From positions 134,251 to 192,384 of the forward strand of contig NZ_NSEA01000016.1 in NCBI RefSeq assembly GCF_002734285.1: DNA of 58,134 bases. The letters are read 5' to 3'. The notes beneath the pieces were generated by a model. The model was not told the DNA's origin. It worked only from the letters and a program-made list of their open reading frames with translations, and ran no database searches. The position numbers were made by a program, and so were the translations under genes. This DNA comes from Fredinandcohnia onubensis. GTDB taxonomy: Bacteria > Bacillota > Bacilli > Bacillales > Bacillaceae_L. Shown piece by piece: positions 20,732-30,539 of the stretch; position 1 is the stretch's first letter; each line of letters starts with the position of its first letter.

Positions 20732-20734
20732 ACC

Positions 20735-21868
20735 TTATAAATGTTTGCTGATGACGATTTTTTGAATTTCGCTGGTGCCTTCGTATATTTCAGTTATTTT
20801 GGCATCCCGGAAGAATCGTTCTACCGGATAATCTTTTGTATAGCCATAGCCCCCGTAAACCTGAATGGCTTCGGTTGTGACCTCCACGGCTGTTCTAGAG
20901 GCAAACAGTTTTGCCATCGAGGATTCTTTGCCACACGGTAAACCTTGATCGTGTAGAAAGGCAGCGCGATAGATTAGTAGTCTAGCAGCCTCAACATTTG
21001 TAGACATATCTGCTAGCTTAAAGCCGACTCCTTGCAAAGAAGCAATCGGTTTGCCGAATTGGTAACGATTCTTGGCATATTCCACTGCATGTTCCAGTGC
21101 CGCCTCCGCAATCCCAAGTGCTTGAGCAGCAATGCCGATTCGACCCATACTTAGATTTGCCATTGCGACTTTAAAGCCCTCACCTTCAACCCCTAGAATA
21201 TTTTCAGCCGGAACCTTTACATCCTCTAGTGTGATTTGAAGCGTACGGGAACCAAGAAGTCCCATTTTATGCTCATCTTTTCCGAACACAAGGCCCGGTG
21301 TACCTTTTTCAATAATAAAAGCCGTAATACCCTTGCTTCCCGTTTCATTCGGGTTTGTGCGTGCAAATATAATATATACATCCGCTTCGCCACCATTTGT
21401 GACAAACACCTTTGACCCATTTAACACATAATGGTCATCCTTTTTAACAGCTCTTGTTTTTAAACTCGCAGCATCTGAGCCAGCGCTCGGTTCTGTGAGA
21501 CAAAAAGCCCCCAGATACTCCCCGCTTGCAAGTTTTGGAATATACTTTTGCTTTTGCTCTTCCGTTCCGAAATATAAGATGGGATGCGTCCCAACTGAGG
21601 TATGAACGGATAAAATAACCCCGATGGTCGCGCTCACCTTGGAGAGCTCATTGATCGCAATAATATAGGACGTAAAATCCATCCCCGCTCCACCATATTT
21701 TTCAGGGGTTGTAATTCCCATTAATCCAAGGGACCCCATTTTCGAAAGAATTTCTCGTGGAAATTCTCCCTTTTCCATACGCTCCACAAACGGTGCGATT
21801 TGCTCTTTCGCAAAATCACGTACCATTTTTCGCATCATTTCTTGTTCTTCTGTAAAATGAAAATTCAT
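20735..21868 (-). CDS. acyl-CoA dehydrogenase (second paralogue)
   Basis: 377 residues from ATG 21868 (GGAGGG spaced 6-7 bp); the open frame runs further upstream but the family begins [20 protein letters not shown]. Signature GAFCLTEPSAGSDAAS and C-terminal IYEGTSEIQ with the catalytic Glu are present. MmgC-like. With the gene at 19508 it probably covers two chain-length or branching classes. It lies 70 bp downstream of the hydroxyacyl-CoA dehydrogenase gene in the same orientation. Confidence 0.93.
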   Translation of the reverse strand: MNFHFTEEQEMMRKMVRDFAKEQIAPFVERMEKGEFPREILSKMGSLGLMGITTPEKYGGAGMDFTSYIIAINELSKVSATIGVILSVHTSVGTHPILYFGTEEQKQKYIPKLASGEYLGAFCLTEPSAGSDAASLKTRAVKKDDHYVLNGSKVFVTNGGEADVYIIFARTNPNETGSKGITAFIIEKGTPGLVFGKDEHKMGLLGSRTLQITLEDVKVPAENILGVEGEGFKVAMANLSMGRIGIAAQALGIAEAALEHAVEYAKNRYQFGKPIASLQGVGFKLADMSTNVEAARLLIYRAAFLHDQGLPCGKESSMAKLFASRTAVEVTTEAIQVYGGYGYTKDYPVERFFRDAKITEIYEGTSEIQKIVISKHL

Positions 21869-21938
21869 GCTGTTTCCCTCCAATGTGGGATCTTGATGAG
21901 TTAGGTTGTGTTTAAGAGTTGTCACTCAAGTTTCACCC

Positions 21939-22793
21939 CTATCCTTCGTACGTATAGAAACCTCGACCAGATTTTTTCCCTAACCAACCAGCTTTCACGT
22001 ATTTACGAAGCAATGGACATGGTCTGTATTTGTCGTCCCCAAAGCCTTCATGTAGGGTTTCCATAATGTATAGACATGTATCAAGCCCGATAAAGTCAGC
22101 GAGAGTTAGTGGCCCCATTGGATGATTCATGCCAAGCTTCATCACTTCGTCAATTGCTTCTTTTGTAGCAACACCTTCATAGAGGGTGTAAATGGCTTCA
22201 TTTATCATCGGCATTAAAATACGATTGGACACAAATCCTGGGAAGTCATTGACTTCGACTGGTACCTTATTTAACGTTTTAGTCATATCTTCAATCACTT
22301 GATAGACTTCATCAGCTGTGGCTAAGCCACGAATAATTTCAACTAATTTCATTACTGGAACTGGATTCATAAAATGCATGCCAATTACCTTTTCCGGGCG
22401 CTTCGTGGCCGCGGCAATTTCTGTAATTGGAAGAGAGGAAGTATTTGTTGCTAAAATAGCATTCTGAGGTGCAATTTCATCTAGTTGTGAGAAAAGTTTT
22501 GTCTTGATGTCCATATTTTCAACGGCCGCCTCAATGACAAGGTCGACATCACTTGCATTTTTCAAATCAATAGATGGGGTAAGTCTTTTCAAGGTCGCCT
22601 GCTTCTCTTCTTCACTCATGCGACCTTTATCGACTTGACGTGTAAGGTTTTTCGTAATCGTCCCAAATCCTCGATCCAAATATTCTTGTTTTAAATCATG
22701 TAGCTTCACATCATAGCCTGCCATCGCACAAACCTGTGCAATCCCAGAGCCCATCTGTCCTGCACCTATGACCATCACCTTTTGAACCTTCAT
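21939..22793 (-). CDS. mmgB: 3-hydroxybutyryl-CoA dehydrogenase
   Basis: 284 residues. Rossmann NAD-binding motif [13 protein letters not shown] at about 8-20, family signature around [17 protein letters not shown] with the catalytic His, then the helical dimerisation domain with [12 protein letters not shown]. Oxidises (S)-3-hydroxyacyl-CoA to acetoacyl-CoA. AGGAGG spaced 8 bp before ATG. It lies 58 bp after the thiolase gene, so thiolase, dehydrogenase and the two acyl-CoA dehydrogenases form one operon. Confidence 0.94.
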   Translation of the reverse strand: MKVQKVMVIGAGQMGSGIAQVCAMAGYDVKLHDLKQEYLDRGFGTITKNLTRQVDKGRMSEEEKQATLKRLTPSIDLKNASDVDLVIEAAVENMDIKTKLFSQLDEIAPQNAILATNTSSLPITEIAAATKRPEKVIGMHFMNPVPVMKLVEIIRGLATADEVYQVIEDMTKTLNKVPVEVNDFPGFVSNRILMPMINEAIYTLYEGVATKEAIDEVMKLGMNHPMGPLTLADFIGLDTCLYIMETLHEGFGDDKYRPCPLLRKYVKAGWLGKKSGRGFYTYEG

Positions 22794-22851
22794 TAAACAT
22801 ACCTCCTATCGGTGGTGAAATAAGTGTCACCACCTGTCTATATTTTGAGAT

Positions 22852-24033
22852 TTAGTTTACTTCGACCATAATTGCATCGCCTTGACCGCCACCACTACAG
22901 ATCGCTGCAATGCCAATGCCACCGCCACGGCGTTTTAATTCATGAATAAGTGTAATTATAATTCTCGCCCCACTAGCCCCGATTGGGTGCCCAAGTGCTA
23001 CAGCCCCACCATTGACATTGACTTTCTCAGGGTCAAGATTAGCAATTTTACCACTTGTTAAAGCTACCGCCGCAAAAGCTTCGTTAATTTCAAACAAATC
23101 GATTTCATCGACTGACTTACCCGTTTTCTTTAACAATGCATTGATGACCAAGCCTGGAGTTTTCGGGAAATCCTTTGCTTCAACGGAAATGGCAGCATGT
23201 GCTAGTATCGTCGCAAGAGGTTCTTTTCCTTCTTGCTTTGCTCGCTCCTCACTCATGAGAACAAGTGCAGCCGCTCCATCATTCACACCAGGAGCATTCC
23301 CAGCCGTAATCGTGCCATCTGCGCTAAACACAGATTTCAGCTTTGCTAGCTTTTCAATGGTTGTGTCTGCTCGTGGAGCTTCGTCTTGGTCAACGACTGT
23401 AGTTGCACCTTTGCGACCTTTTACCTCTACTGCGACGATTTCCTCTGCGAACTTGCCAGATTCAATTGCCGCAATGGCACGTTCGTGACTGCGGAGAGCC
23501 CACTCGTCTTGTTCTTCACGAGAAATACTAAGCTCTGACGCTACCTCATTGCCATAGGTCCCCATATGAACCCCCTGGAAGCTACAGGTTAAGCCATCAT
23601 GTACCATTAAGTCCTTTAAGCTTGCATCTCCCATTCGTAGCCCAAAGCGTGCTTTAGGCAAAAAATAAGGCGCATTGCTCATCGATTCCATACCACCAGC
23701 GACAATCACCTCTTCATCACCAGCACGAATAATTTGATCAGCTAGAGTGACACTGCGAAGCCCCGAAGCGCACACTTTATTGATGGTTTCTGTTTTTACT
23801 TCCCACGGAATTCCTGCGTTTCTTGCAGCCTGTCGGGATGGAATTTGCCCTTGGCCACCTTGCAGAACATTTCCGATGATCACTTCATCAACTTTTTCAC
23901 CTTCAATACCTGCCCGCTTTAATGCTTCCTTGATGGCGAATCCACCAAGTTCAGAAGCTGTTAATGAACTAAGACTTCCCCCTAATTTCCCAAACGGAGT
24001 ACGAACACCACTGACAATGACTGTTTTCCCCAT
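22852..24033 (-). CDS. mmgA: acetyl-CoA C-acetyltransferase (thiolase)
   Basis: 393 residues. Thiolase with the acylated Cys in [12 protein letters not shown] (about 84-95), the GHPIGASG His motif (about 350) and the second Cys in [12 protein letters not shown] (about 378-389). Cleaves or forms acetoacetyl-CoA. First gene of the mmgAB-acd operon, starting after AAGGAGG. Its upstream region has a strong cre-like site and a TetR-type palindrome, matching the catabolite-repressed mmg operon of B. subtilis. Confidence 0.95.
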   Translation of the reverse strand: MGKTVIVSGVRTPFGKLGGSLSSLTASELGGFAIKEALKRAGIEGEKVDEVIIGNVLQGGQGQIPSRQAARNAGIPWEVKTETINKVCASGLRSVTLADQIIRAGDEEVIVAGGMESMSNAPYFLPKARFGLRMGDASLKDLMVHDGLTCSFQGVHMGTYGNEVASELSISREEQDEWALRSHERAIAAIESGKFAEEIVAVEVKGRKGATTVVDQDEAPRADTTIEKLAKLKSVFSADGTITAGNAPGVNDGAAALVLMSEERAKQEGKEPLATILAHAAISVEAKDFPKTPGLVINALLKKTGKSVDEIDLFEINEAFAAVALTSGKIANLDPEKVNVNGGAVALGHPIGASGARIIITLIHELKRRGGGIGIAAICSGGGQGDAIMVEVN

Positions 24034-24074
24034 GCTCCAACCTCCTTGTTTTTTCCCTCAACTTAACGCAAAAA

Positions 24075-24090
24075 TCGAAACCGCTTACAT
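24075..24090 (-). promoter_or_regulatory. cre-like CcpA site upstream of mmgA
   Basis: The minus strand reads ATGTAAGCGGTTTCGA, which matches the Bacillus cre consensus WTGNAARCGNWWWCAW at every defined position but one. It is 42 bp upstream of the mmgA start. Confidence 0.65.
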
Positions 24091-24095
24091 TTTTT

Positions 24096-24113
24096 CGACT
24101 GAACGCTCGCTCA
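24096..24113. promoter_or_regulatory. TetR/FadR-like palindrome upstream of mmgA
   Basis: CGACTGAACGCTCGCTCA contains TGAACG-CT-CGCTCA and resembles the better site at 26438-26455. Minus-strand TTGAGC (plus 24110-24115) overlapping it could be a -35, but the -10 is poor. Confidence 0.4.
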
Positions 24114-24130
24114 ACCTTGTCTGAAAGAAG

Positions 24131-24152
24131 GAGGCGTACCAATGTACACCTC
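24131..24152 (-). terminator. possible weak terminator after fadF
   Basis: GAGGCGTAC (24131-24139) pairs with GTACACCTC (24144-24152) with one mismatch and a tetraloop; the minus-strand tail CTTCTTTC is only moderately T-rich. Confidence 0.4.
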
Positions 24153-24244
24153 TCTTTATCTGTTAATCTATTGTGAATAAATAAAATGTTTCCTATATTC
24201 CTATTTTACAACATTGATAATGGAAGATAAATCATATTTTTCCA

Positions 24245-26365
24245 CTAAGATGAAATTTCTTTTTGGTCACCAACAACGGATCGTTCAAGGATTTCAGCGA
24301 TATCATATGTGCCGATTTGCTCCTCTACTTCCTTCGCCTTTGTACCATCGCTTAGCATTGTTAAGCAGTACGGGCAACCAGAACCAATCGTTGTAGGACT
24401 TACCGCAATCGCTTGCTCTGTTCTTGCTACGTTAATGCGAGTGCCTGTATCCTCCTCCATCCACATGAGACCACCGCCAGCTCCACAGCACATTCCCTTT
24501 TCACGGTTACGTTCCATTTCAACTAGCTGAACACCTGGAATTTGTTTTAAAATTTCACGAGGTGGGTCATACACATCATTGTATCGGCCTAGATAACAGG
24601 AATCATGCCATGTAATTACTTCATTTACCGCATGTTTCGGAACTAAGCGTCCCTCTTTTACAAGGTCATACAATAGCTCTGTATGATGGACAACCTCTAC
24701 ATCTTCAAGGCCCATATCTGGGTACTCATTTTTGAAGATATTATAGGCATGCGGGTCGATTGTGACAATCTTCTTCACTTCTGCCTTTTCAAATTCAGCA
24801 ATATTGTTTGTCGCAAGCTCTTGGAATAGGAATTCATTTCCGAGACGACGCGGTGTGTCTCCAGAGTTTTTCTCTTTGTTTCCTAATATCGCAAATTTCA
24901 CGCCAGCCTCATTCATAAGCTTCGCAAAAGATAGAGCAATTTTCTGGCTTCGGTTATCGAATGCACCCATTGAGCCAACCCAGAATAAGTATTCGAACTC
25001 TTCACCGGCTTTTTTCATTTCTTTTACAGTTGGTACATGAACATCATCACGAACTTCACGCCAATTTTCTTTTTCCTTACGATTGAGTCCCCAAGGATTT
25101 CCTTGGCGCTCAATATTCGTCATCGCACGTTGAGCATCCGCATCCATTTTACCTTCTGTAAGAACGAGATAACGACGTAAATCAATAATTTTGTCAACAT
25201 GCTCGTTCATTACTGGACATTGGTCTTCACAGTTACGGCATGTAGTACAAGCCCAAATCTCCTCTTCAGTAATGACATCCCCAATTAAGCTTGGATTGTA
25301 TGCTAACTCTGACGTTGCTGCTGATTCATTCGCTCCTTGGCTAGCTGAAGCCAGTGCAAGCTGATTTCCTTTTGTATGATTGAATGCAACAGCTGGAACC
25401 CACGGAACCTGTGACGTTACAACAGCACCTGTTTCCGTTAAGTGATCACGTAATTTCACAATTAAATCCATTGGCGAAAGCATTTTTCCGGTACCTGTTG
25501 CCGGACACATATTTGTACAGCGCCCACATTCCACACATGCATAAAGGTCGACTAACTGTGTTTGCTTAAAGTCTTCAATTTTACCAACACCAAACGTTTC
25601 TTGGGTTTCATCTTCAAAATCAATTTTCTCAAGCTTCCCTGGGCTTGTTTGTCTGCTTAAATACACATTCGCAGGCCCTGCAATTAGATGCGCATGCTTT
25701 GATTGCGGCACATAGACTAAGAAACTTAAAAGGAAGATTAAGTGAATCCACCATGCGATATAAAAAATTACAATGGCAGCTGTTTCATTAAGCCCACCTA
25801 ATGCAAGTGAGATAACGGATGCAATAGGCTCGGTCCAAGTTGCTTCATGGCCATGCCATACAATCCCAGCACCGTTTCCTACTAAAACAGAAAGCATTAA
25901 ACCACCAATAAATAATAGAACAAGTCCTGATTTAAAGCCCCTTTTCAATCGCACAAGCTTTTCCACATAACGGCGATGGAAAGCCCAAACGACTGCAACT
26001 AAGATCATAAATGTGACAATCTCTTGGAAAAAGGTAAAGCCCGGATACAAAGGTCCAAGTGGAAGATGGGATCCTGGTTTTAGACCCTTCCAAATAAAAT
26101 CAATCGCTCCAAATTGGACTAGAATAAACCCATAAAAGAACATCACATGGATGATTCCACTCTTTTTATCTTTTAAAAGTTTTTTCTGCCCAAACACATT
26201 AACCCAAATCCGCTGAAGTCGCTCCTTTACTTCTCCATCAAATTCGACCTTTTTGCCAAGCTTGATATAAGCAATCCGTGTCTTGATCAGATAAACGAAA
26301 AGATAAACGGCGTAAGCGGTTACAGATAAGAATGCAAGAAGATTAATAACTAAGAGGATATTCAC
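24245..26365 (-). CDS. fadF: FadF-type iron-sulfur oxidoreductase (heterodisulfide reductase-related)
   Basis: 706 residues. About five N-terminal membrane segments within residues 1-220 resemble the haem-binding gamma/HdrE-type subunit. Two 4Fe-4S motifs follow, the first C277-x2-C280-x2-C283-x3-C287 and the second WACTTCRNCEDQCP near 375-390. Two CCG-type domains end the protein, with CCGAGGG near 630. FadF proteins are thought to pass electrons from electron-transfer flavoprotein/acyl-CoA dehydrogenases to menaquinone. GTG start at 26365 after AAAGGGG. Its promoter carries a FadR-like operator. Confidence 0.9.
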   Translation of the reverse strand: MNILLVINLLAFLSVTAYAVYLFVYLIKTRIAYIKLGKKVEFDGEVKERLQRIWVNVFGQKKLLKDKKSGIIHVMFFYGFILVQFGAIDFIWKGLKPGSHLPLGPLYPGFTFFQEIVTFMILVAVVWAFHRRYVEKLVRLKRGFKSGLVLLFIGGLMLSVLVGNGAGIVWHGHEATWTEPIASVISLALGGLNETAAIVIFYIAWWIHLIFLLSFLVYVPQSKHAHLIAGPANVYLSRQTSPGKLEKIDFEDETQETFGVGKIEDFKQTQLVDLYACVECGRCTNMCPATGTGKMLSPMDLIVKLRDHLTETGAVVTSQVPWVPAVAFNHTKGNQLALASASQGANESAATSELAYNPSLIGDVITEEEIWACTTCRNCEDQCPVMNEHVDKIIDLRRYLVLTEGKMDADAQRAMTNIERQGNPWGLNRKEKENWREVRDDVHVPTVKEMKKAGEEFEYLFWVGSMGAFDNRSQKIALSFAKLMNEAGVKFAILGNKEKNSGDTPRRLGNEFLFQELATNNIAEFEKAEVKKIVTIDPHAYNIFKNEYPDMGLEDVEVVHHTELLYDLVKEGRLVPKHAVNEVITWHDSCYLGRYNDVYDPPREILKQIPGVQLVEMERNREKGMCCGAGGGLMWMEEDTGTRINVARTEQAIAVSPTTIGSGCPYCLTMLSDGTKAKEVEEQIGTYDIAEILERSVVGDQKEISS

Positions 26366-26428
26366 TTTTTAGCCCCTTTCTAAAATTTTTAATGGAATTA
26401 ATTTTCTGACTATATAGTTCGTATCTCC

Positions 26429-26456
26429 ATTATATAATGAATGAGCATTCAGTCAA
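26429..26456 (-). promoter_or_regulatory. fadF promoter with FadR-like operator
   Basis: Minus-strand TTGACT (plus 26451-26456), 16-bp spacer, TATAAT (plus 26429-26434). Between and over them lies TGACTGAATGCTCATTCA (plus 26438-26455), which differs from the B. subtilis FadR consensus TGAATGAATANTCATTCA at only two defined positions. A repressor bound here would block polymerase. Confidence 0.8.
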
Positions 26457-26551
26457 CAACTTTTTCTTTAAAAACCTTAAATAATCAATTCCATTTTCGT
26501 ATAAACTAAGTGAACGTCATAAAGCACAACCTCATCATAGGAGGGGTATAT

Positions 26552-27754
26552 TTGCGAGCTATCTTCTGGATTGTCCTTATTATCATTATTCTATTACTGT
26601 TGCTCCGCCTTGATTACAGTCTCGGAAGAAAAAGTCACCTAAAAAAACAAGAGGACGAGGAGTTCCCACTACGCGACAGTAACATTTCCCTATATTCAAC
26701 AGGAGAAACACTCTTCAACGATCTATTTATAGATATTCAAAACGCAAAAGAACATGTCCATGTCGAATTTTATATTCTGCAAAATGATGACTTCAGTAAA
26801 GAATTCGTCTCACTCATGAAACAAAAGGCCGAACAAGGTGTGAAGGTTCGCTTGCTTTTAGATTGGGTCGGCAGCCACAATGTCACAAAGGAAATGGAAA
26901 AAGACTTGGCTCGATCAGGAGTTTCGTTTGCCTATAGCAATAAGCCCACATTTCCATACCTTTTTTATAAGCTTAACGCCCGCAATCATCGAAAAATTTC
27001 TGTTATTGATGGAAAAACGGGTTATATTGGCGGTTTCAATATCGGAAAGGAATATCTTGGGCAAGATCCTAAATTCGGGTTTTGGCGAGATTATCATTTG
27101 AAGTTGACTGGAGAAGGAGTCGCAGATCTTCAAACTCAGTTTTTGGAGGACTGGCATGACTCAACAAAGGAAGCCGTTGCAAATCGTGACGCGTATTTCC
27201 CGCAGCTGCCTAAAGGAAAGTCTAAAACAAAGCTCATTTCCACCAATGGGGCATATCTCGAGGGTCATTTTATCAATATGATCAAACAGGCGGAACAAGA
27301 AATCATCATCGGCTCCCCTTATTTTGTACCAAGTGAACAACTCAAAGAAGAATTAAAGAATGCCGCAAAACGAAATGTTCGGATTCATGTCCTTTTACCG
27401 AAAAAACCGGATCACCCTTTGGTCAAAGAGGCCTCCATTCCATATATGGACGAGCTCTCAAAGCTTGGCATTCAGTTCCATATGTATACTAGAGGATTTT
27501 ACCACGCAAAAGTCATTTGCATTGATGACAAGCTCTGCGATATCGGAACGGCCAATTTTGATAAAAGAAGTCTTTACTCCAACTATGAAATTAATTGCTA
27601 TATCCATGACAAAGATATGATTCAAGAGGTCAAAAATATGGTGACAGACGATTTTAATACATCACAAAAACTCACCCGTGATCGAATCAACGAACTAAAG
27701 GCGGAAAATAAGTTTAAGATTAAAATCGCCACGTGGTTTTCGCACTTTTTATAG
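26552..27754 (+). CDS. clsB: cardiolipin synthase, YwjE/ClsB type
   Basis: About 400 residues: one N-terminal transmembrane segment (about 3-22), then two phospholipase-D domains with HKD motifs. The first is NHRKISVIDGKTGYIGGFN (about 150-168) and the second HAKVICIDDKLCDIGTANFD (about 327-346). It joins two phosphatidylglycerols to cardiolipin. The start is TTG 26552 because AGGAGGGG (26539-26546) precedes it at the correct spacing and none lies before the ATG at 26510. Divergent from fadF. YwjE is forespore-expressed in B. subtilis; no forespore promoter is evident here. Confidence 0.88.
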   Translation: MRAIFWIVLIIIILLLLLRLDYSLGRKSHLKKQEDEEFPLRDSNISLYSTGETLFNDLFIDIQNAKEHVHVEFYILQNDDFSKEFVSLMKQKAEQGVKVRLLLDWVGSHNVTKEMEKDLARSGVSFAYSNKPTFPYLFYKLNARNHRKISVIDGKTGYIGGFNIGKEYLGQDPKFGFWRDYHLKLTGEGVADLQTQFLEDWHDSTKEAVANRDAYFPQLPKGKSKTKLISTNGAYLEGHFINMIKQAEQEIIIGSPYFVPSEQLKEELKNAAKRNVRIHVLLPKKPDHPLVKEASIPYMDELSKLGIQFHMYTRGFYHAKVICIDDKLCDIGTANFDKRSLYSNYEINCYIHDKDMIQEVKNMVTDDFNTSQKLTRDRINELKAENKFKIKIATWFSHFL

Positions 27755-27774
27755 GGGGATGAGTGCGGAATAGT

Positions 27775-27866
27775 CACCTTGGCGCTGAATACTGTCACTA
27801 TTTCTAAAATACTGTCACTATTCCAAATTTACTATCACTATCTGATAAATACTGTCACTAACAAAT
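27775..27866. repeat. short degenerate tandem repeat (TACTGTCACTA words)
   Basis: Four copies of a roughly 22-24 bp unit centred on (A/T)ACT(G/A)TCACTA follow the clsB stop codon. A related array with the variant TTACTGCCACTA lies at 51775-51865. Confidence 0.75.
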
Positions 27867-27890
27867 CAGGCACCCGTAATGGGTGCCTGT
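27866..27890. terminator. terminator between clsB and the XapX gene
   Basis: AGGCACCC (27868-27875) pairs with GGGTGCCT (27881-27888), GTTATTTT on the plus side. Convergent genes share it. Confidence 0.75.
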
Positions 27891-28069
27891 TATTTTGGTC
27901 CAAATTGAATCATTGGCGCTAACCATTGGAATAGCTTAAATCCTAAATAAACCCCAACGATTCCGGTAACTCCTGCGAGTGCTGGTGGCGCGGGGATTGG
28001 CAATTTTAACAAAGCAAAAATAAATCCAACAATGATACCCGTTAAGAGTGCCAAGATAACCTCTTTCAT
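27890..28069 (-). CDS. XapX domain (DUF1427) membrane protein
   Basis: 59 residues from ATG 28069 (GGGAGG spaced 8 bp). Two hydrophobic segments separated by the family signature LKLPIPAPPALAGVTGIVG (about 22-40). XapX-domain proteins are small inner-membrane proteins of unknown function, often linked to transporters or to cidA/xanthosine operons. It is monocistronic here. Confidence 0.85.
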   Translation of the reverse strand: MKEVILALLTGIIVGFIFALLKLPIPAPPALAGVTGIVGVYLGFKLFQWLAPMIQFGPK

Positions 28070-28102
28070 GTATGTATCCTCCCTTTTCCTCTCATTATTC
28101 CC

Positions 28103-28260
28103 GATAAAGTGAAACTTCAATCAGTGGGGGGTTCTTAATCCCCACTGATTGTTAGTTGAACCAATCGGGCTTTTACGGGCAGTTAACCCCACACCTAAAC
28201 TTCTTCGTTTTTACAAAAGTTTTGAGGTGGGGTTTTACTGCCCGTTAATGCGGGATAAAA
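28103..28260. repeat. palindromic element, copy B, next to argS terminator
   Basis: A 158-bp element with ends GATAAAGTGAAAC (28103-28115) and GTTAATGCGGGATAAAA, matching the ends of the element in the pyrG leader. The interior has two hairpins: CAATCAGTGGGG...CCCCACTGATTG, and CGGGCAGTTAACCCCAC paired with GTGGGGTTTTACTGCCCG. Its right end touches the T-tract of the argS terminator. No coding capacity, so it is either a MITE-like element or an IS200/IS605-type end relic. Confidence 0.75.
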
Positions 28261-28286
28261 AGGCCCTCTACTCTACGTGAGGGCCT
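28256..28286 (-). terminator. argS terminator
   Basis: AGGCCCTC (28261-28268) pairs with GAGGGCCT (28279-28286); minus-strand tail TTTTTATC. Confidence 0.85.
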
Positions 28287-28296
28287 CTTGCATATA

Positions 28297-29967
28297 TTAC
28301 ATTTTTTCTGGTGCAGATACACCGATTAGCTTTAATGAATTTTGCAATGTAATTTGTACTGCCTTCATTAACGCAAGACGTGCTTTTGTTTTTTCAAGAT
28401 TGTCTTGATCAAGCACCTTCTCCGCATTGTAGAAGCTATGAAGTGCAGCTGCTAGTTCATTAATATAGTTTGTGATGCGATGTGGAATTCGTTTTTCTGC
28501 TGCTTCTGTTACCGCTGCAGGGAATTCACCAAGCTTTTTCAATAGGTCAACTTCTTTTTCAGAATTGATATAATCAAGCGCATAATCACCGTCTAAAGCA
28601 ATATTCAGCTCATCGCCAGAGCGTAGCATGCTGCAAATACGTGCATGTGCATATTGCGCATAGTACACAGGGTTCTCGTTAGATTGTGAGACCGCTAAAT
28701 CAAGGTCAAAATCAAGATGAGTGTCAGAGCTTCTCATTGCAAAGAAGTATCGAACAGCATCTAAGCCAACCTCTTCCGTCAGTTCACGCATTGTAACAGC
28801 TTTTCCTGTACGCTTACTCATCTTCATTTTTTCACCATCTTTAAATAGGTGAACAAGCTGAATGATCTCAACCTCAAGTGTGTCCTTATCATAGCCAAGT
28901 GCTTGAATCGCCGCCTTCATCCGAGGGATATAGCCGTGATGGTCTGCTCCCCACACATTAATAAGCTTTTCAAAGCCACGCTCGAGCTTGTCCTGATGGT
29001 ACGCGATATCAGGAGTTAAATACGTATAAGAACCATCATTTTTAATTAAAACACGGTCTTTGTCATCGCCGAAAGTTGTTGAACGGAACCAAGTTGCACC
29101 ATCTTCTTCATAAATATGCCCTGCATTACGAAGCGCATCAAGTGCGCGGTCAATTTTTCCGTTATGGTATAGAGACGTCTCAGAATACCAAACATCAAAA
29201 CGAACTCGATACTCCTCTAAATCCTTTTGAAGCTTTGCCATCTCGTATTTCAAACCATATTCACGGAAAAAGTCAAAGCGTTCTTTTTCATCCATCGCGA
29301 CATATTTATCGCCAAATTCTTCTGCAAGACGCTTTCCAATGCCCACGATATCTTGGCCATGATAGCCATCCTCTGGCATTTCAACCTCTTGGCCTAGCGC
29401 TTGTAGATAGCGTGCCTCAACAGACTTTGCTAGGTTATTAATTTGGTTCCCAGCATCATTGATATAGTACTCACGGGACACTTCATAACCAGCTTTATCT
29501 AAAATATTACTTAACGAATCACCAACAGCTGCACCACGAGCATGTCCAAGGTGAAGGTCACCTGTTGGGTTTGCCGAAACAAACTCCACCTGAACCTTTT
29601 GCTTGTTGCCAACAGTTGTTTCACCGTACGCCTCACCCGCTGTTAAAATCGTCGGGATTAGGTCTGTTAAGTATGAATTATTCATATAGAAATTGATGAA
29701 CCCAGGTCCTGCAATTTCAATTTTTTCAATCGATGCTTTTGATTTATCAAAGTTTGCTACGATCTCTTCAGCAATCATACGAGGGGCTTTTTTCGCCACA
29801 CGTGCTAGTTGCATGGCCATGTTTGTTGCATAGTCCCCGTGCGCTTTATCCTTTGGAAGCTCCAACACAACTTCTGGAATCTGGTCTTCTGTTGTTAGTC
29901 CAGCTTTTACAACTGAGTCCTTAATTTCCGCTTTCAAGCGTTCTTTTACTTGATCAACAACATTCAT
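28297..29967 (-). CDS. argS: arginyl-tRNA synthetase
   Basis: Class I aminoacyl-tRNA synthetase of 556 residues, the normal Bacillus length. N-terminal Add1 domain (about 1-85), HIGH-type motif HLGHARG (about 128-136), KMSKS-type [11 protein letters not shown] (about 355-366), and a C-terminal DALR anticodon-binding domain. The ATG begins immediately after the ywiB stop codon and uses an AAGGAG inside ywiB, so the genes are coupled. No T-box is seen. Confidence 0.97.
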   Translation of the reverse strand: MNVVDQVKERLKAEIKDSVVKAGLTTEDQIPEVVLELPKDKAHGDYATNMAMQLARVAKKAPRMIAEEIVANFDKSKASIEKIEIAGPGFINFYMNNSYLTDLIPTILTAGEAYGETTVGNKQKVQVEFVSANPTGDLHLGHARGAAVGDSLSNILDKAGYEVSREYYINDAGNQINNLAKSVEARYLQALGQEVEMPEDGYHGQDIVGIGKRLAEEFGDKYVAMDEKERFDFFREYGLKYEMAKLQKDLEEYRVRFDVWYSETSLYHNGKIDRALDALRNAGHIYEEDGATWFRSTTFGDDKDRVLIKNDGSYTYLTPDIAYHQDKLERGFEKLINVWGADHHGYIPRMKAAIQALGYDKDTLEVEIIQLVHLFKDGEKMKMSKRTGKAVTMRELTEEVGLDAVRYFFAMRSSDTHLDFDLDLAVSQSNENPVYYAQYAHARICSMLRSGDELNIALDGDYALDYINSEKEVDLLKKLGEFPAAVTEAAEKRIPHRITNYINELAAALHSFYNAEKVLDQDNLEKTKARLALMKAVQITLQNSLKLIGVSAPEKM

Positions 29968-30396
29968 CTAGTTTCGCTCCTTAAATGTAATGGTTATTTT
30001 ATGTAATCCAGACACTTCACCATGTAGTGAAAGCTCATATGCTAAAAATAACGTCCCTTTACGAGAGTTTTTGTACCATTTGTATTCGATATTATTTGTT
30101 TTTGCGGTGAGGTCAAAGGTTCCGTTCTGGTTTTGGAATGAACCCTGTGTGGTTGCATTTTTTCGGTAAACCTGACGCATTTTCACCTGTCCCGAACGAA
30201 GGATGAGAACCTCTTTTTCCGAGATTTTAATAACCGTTTTAACCGTACCTGTTTCTTGCTTTTCGTCAAATTGCAAATATGTATTGTCGCCTTTTATGTA
30301 GTATAGACCATTTGCGTCAAAAGCAACATTTTCTTTTCGCGGTCCATCCTTAATTTCCGTTACAAATTTGAGTGTAATGGGAGTTCCAGTACTCAT
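29968..30396 (-). CDS. ywiB: DUF1934 beta-barrel protein YwiB
   Basis: About 142 residues of mostly beta-strand pattern, rich in short KxT and YxL strands (lipocalin-like DUF1934). ATG 30396 is chosen over a GTG six bases upstream because AGGGA is spaced 9 bp and it gives MSTGTPITLKFVTE, the normal length of YwiB. It is always upstream of argS in Bacillus. Function unknown. Confidence 0.85.
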   Translation of the reverse strand: MSTGTPITLKFVTEIKDGPRKENVAFDANGLYYIKGDNTYLQFDEKQETGTVKTVIKISEKEVLILRSGQVKMRQVYRKNATTQGSFQNQNGTFDLTAKTNNIEYKWYKNSRKGTLFLAYELSLHGEVSGLHKITITFKERN

Positions 30397-30487
30397 TTCC
30401 ACACATCCCTATAAGTCTTTAACTTTAATAGTATACGGCATTGTGTGAAGGAATTTCAAATTAAAATGGATACTCACCTCACGGCAC

Positions 30488-30518
30488 AATAAAAAACCCG
30501 ACTTTATAAGCCGAGTTT
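30488..30518 (-). terminator. terminator of the 4-TM haem-protein-like gene
   Basis: AAACCCGAC (30494-30502) pairs with GCCGAGTTT (30510-30518) with two G-U pairs; minus-strand tail TTTTTTATTG. Confidence 0.75.
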
Positions 30519-30539
30519 GGGAAAAATGCGATAATTCTA

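Noticed and set aside
29968-30396. T-box or other leader regulating argS
   Set aside because: argS starts directly after ywiB with its ribosome-binding site inside ywiB; no T-box sequence is seen.
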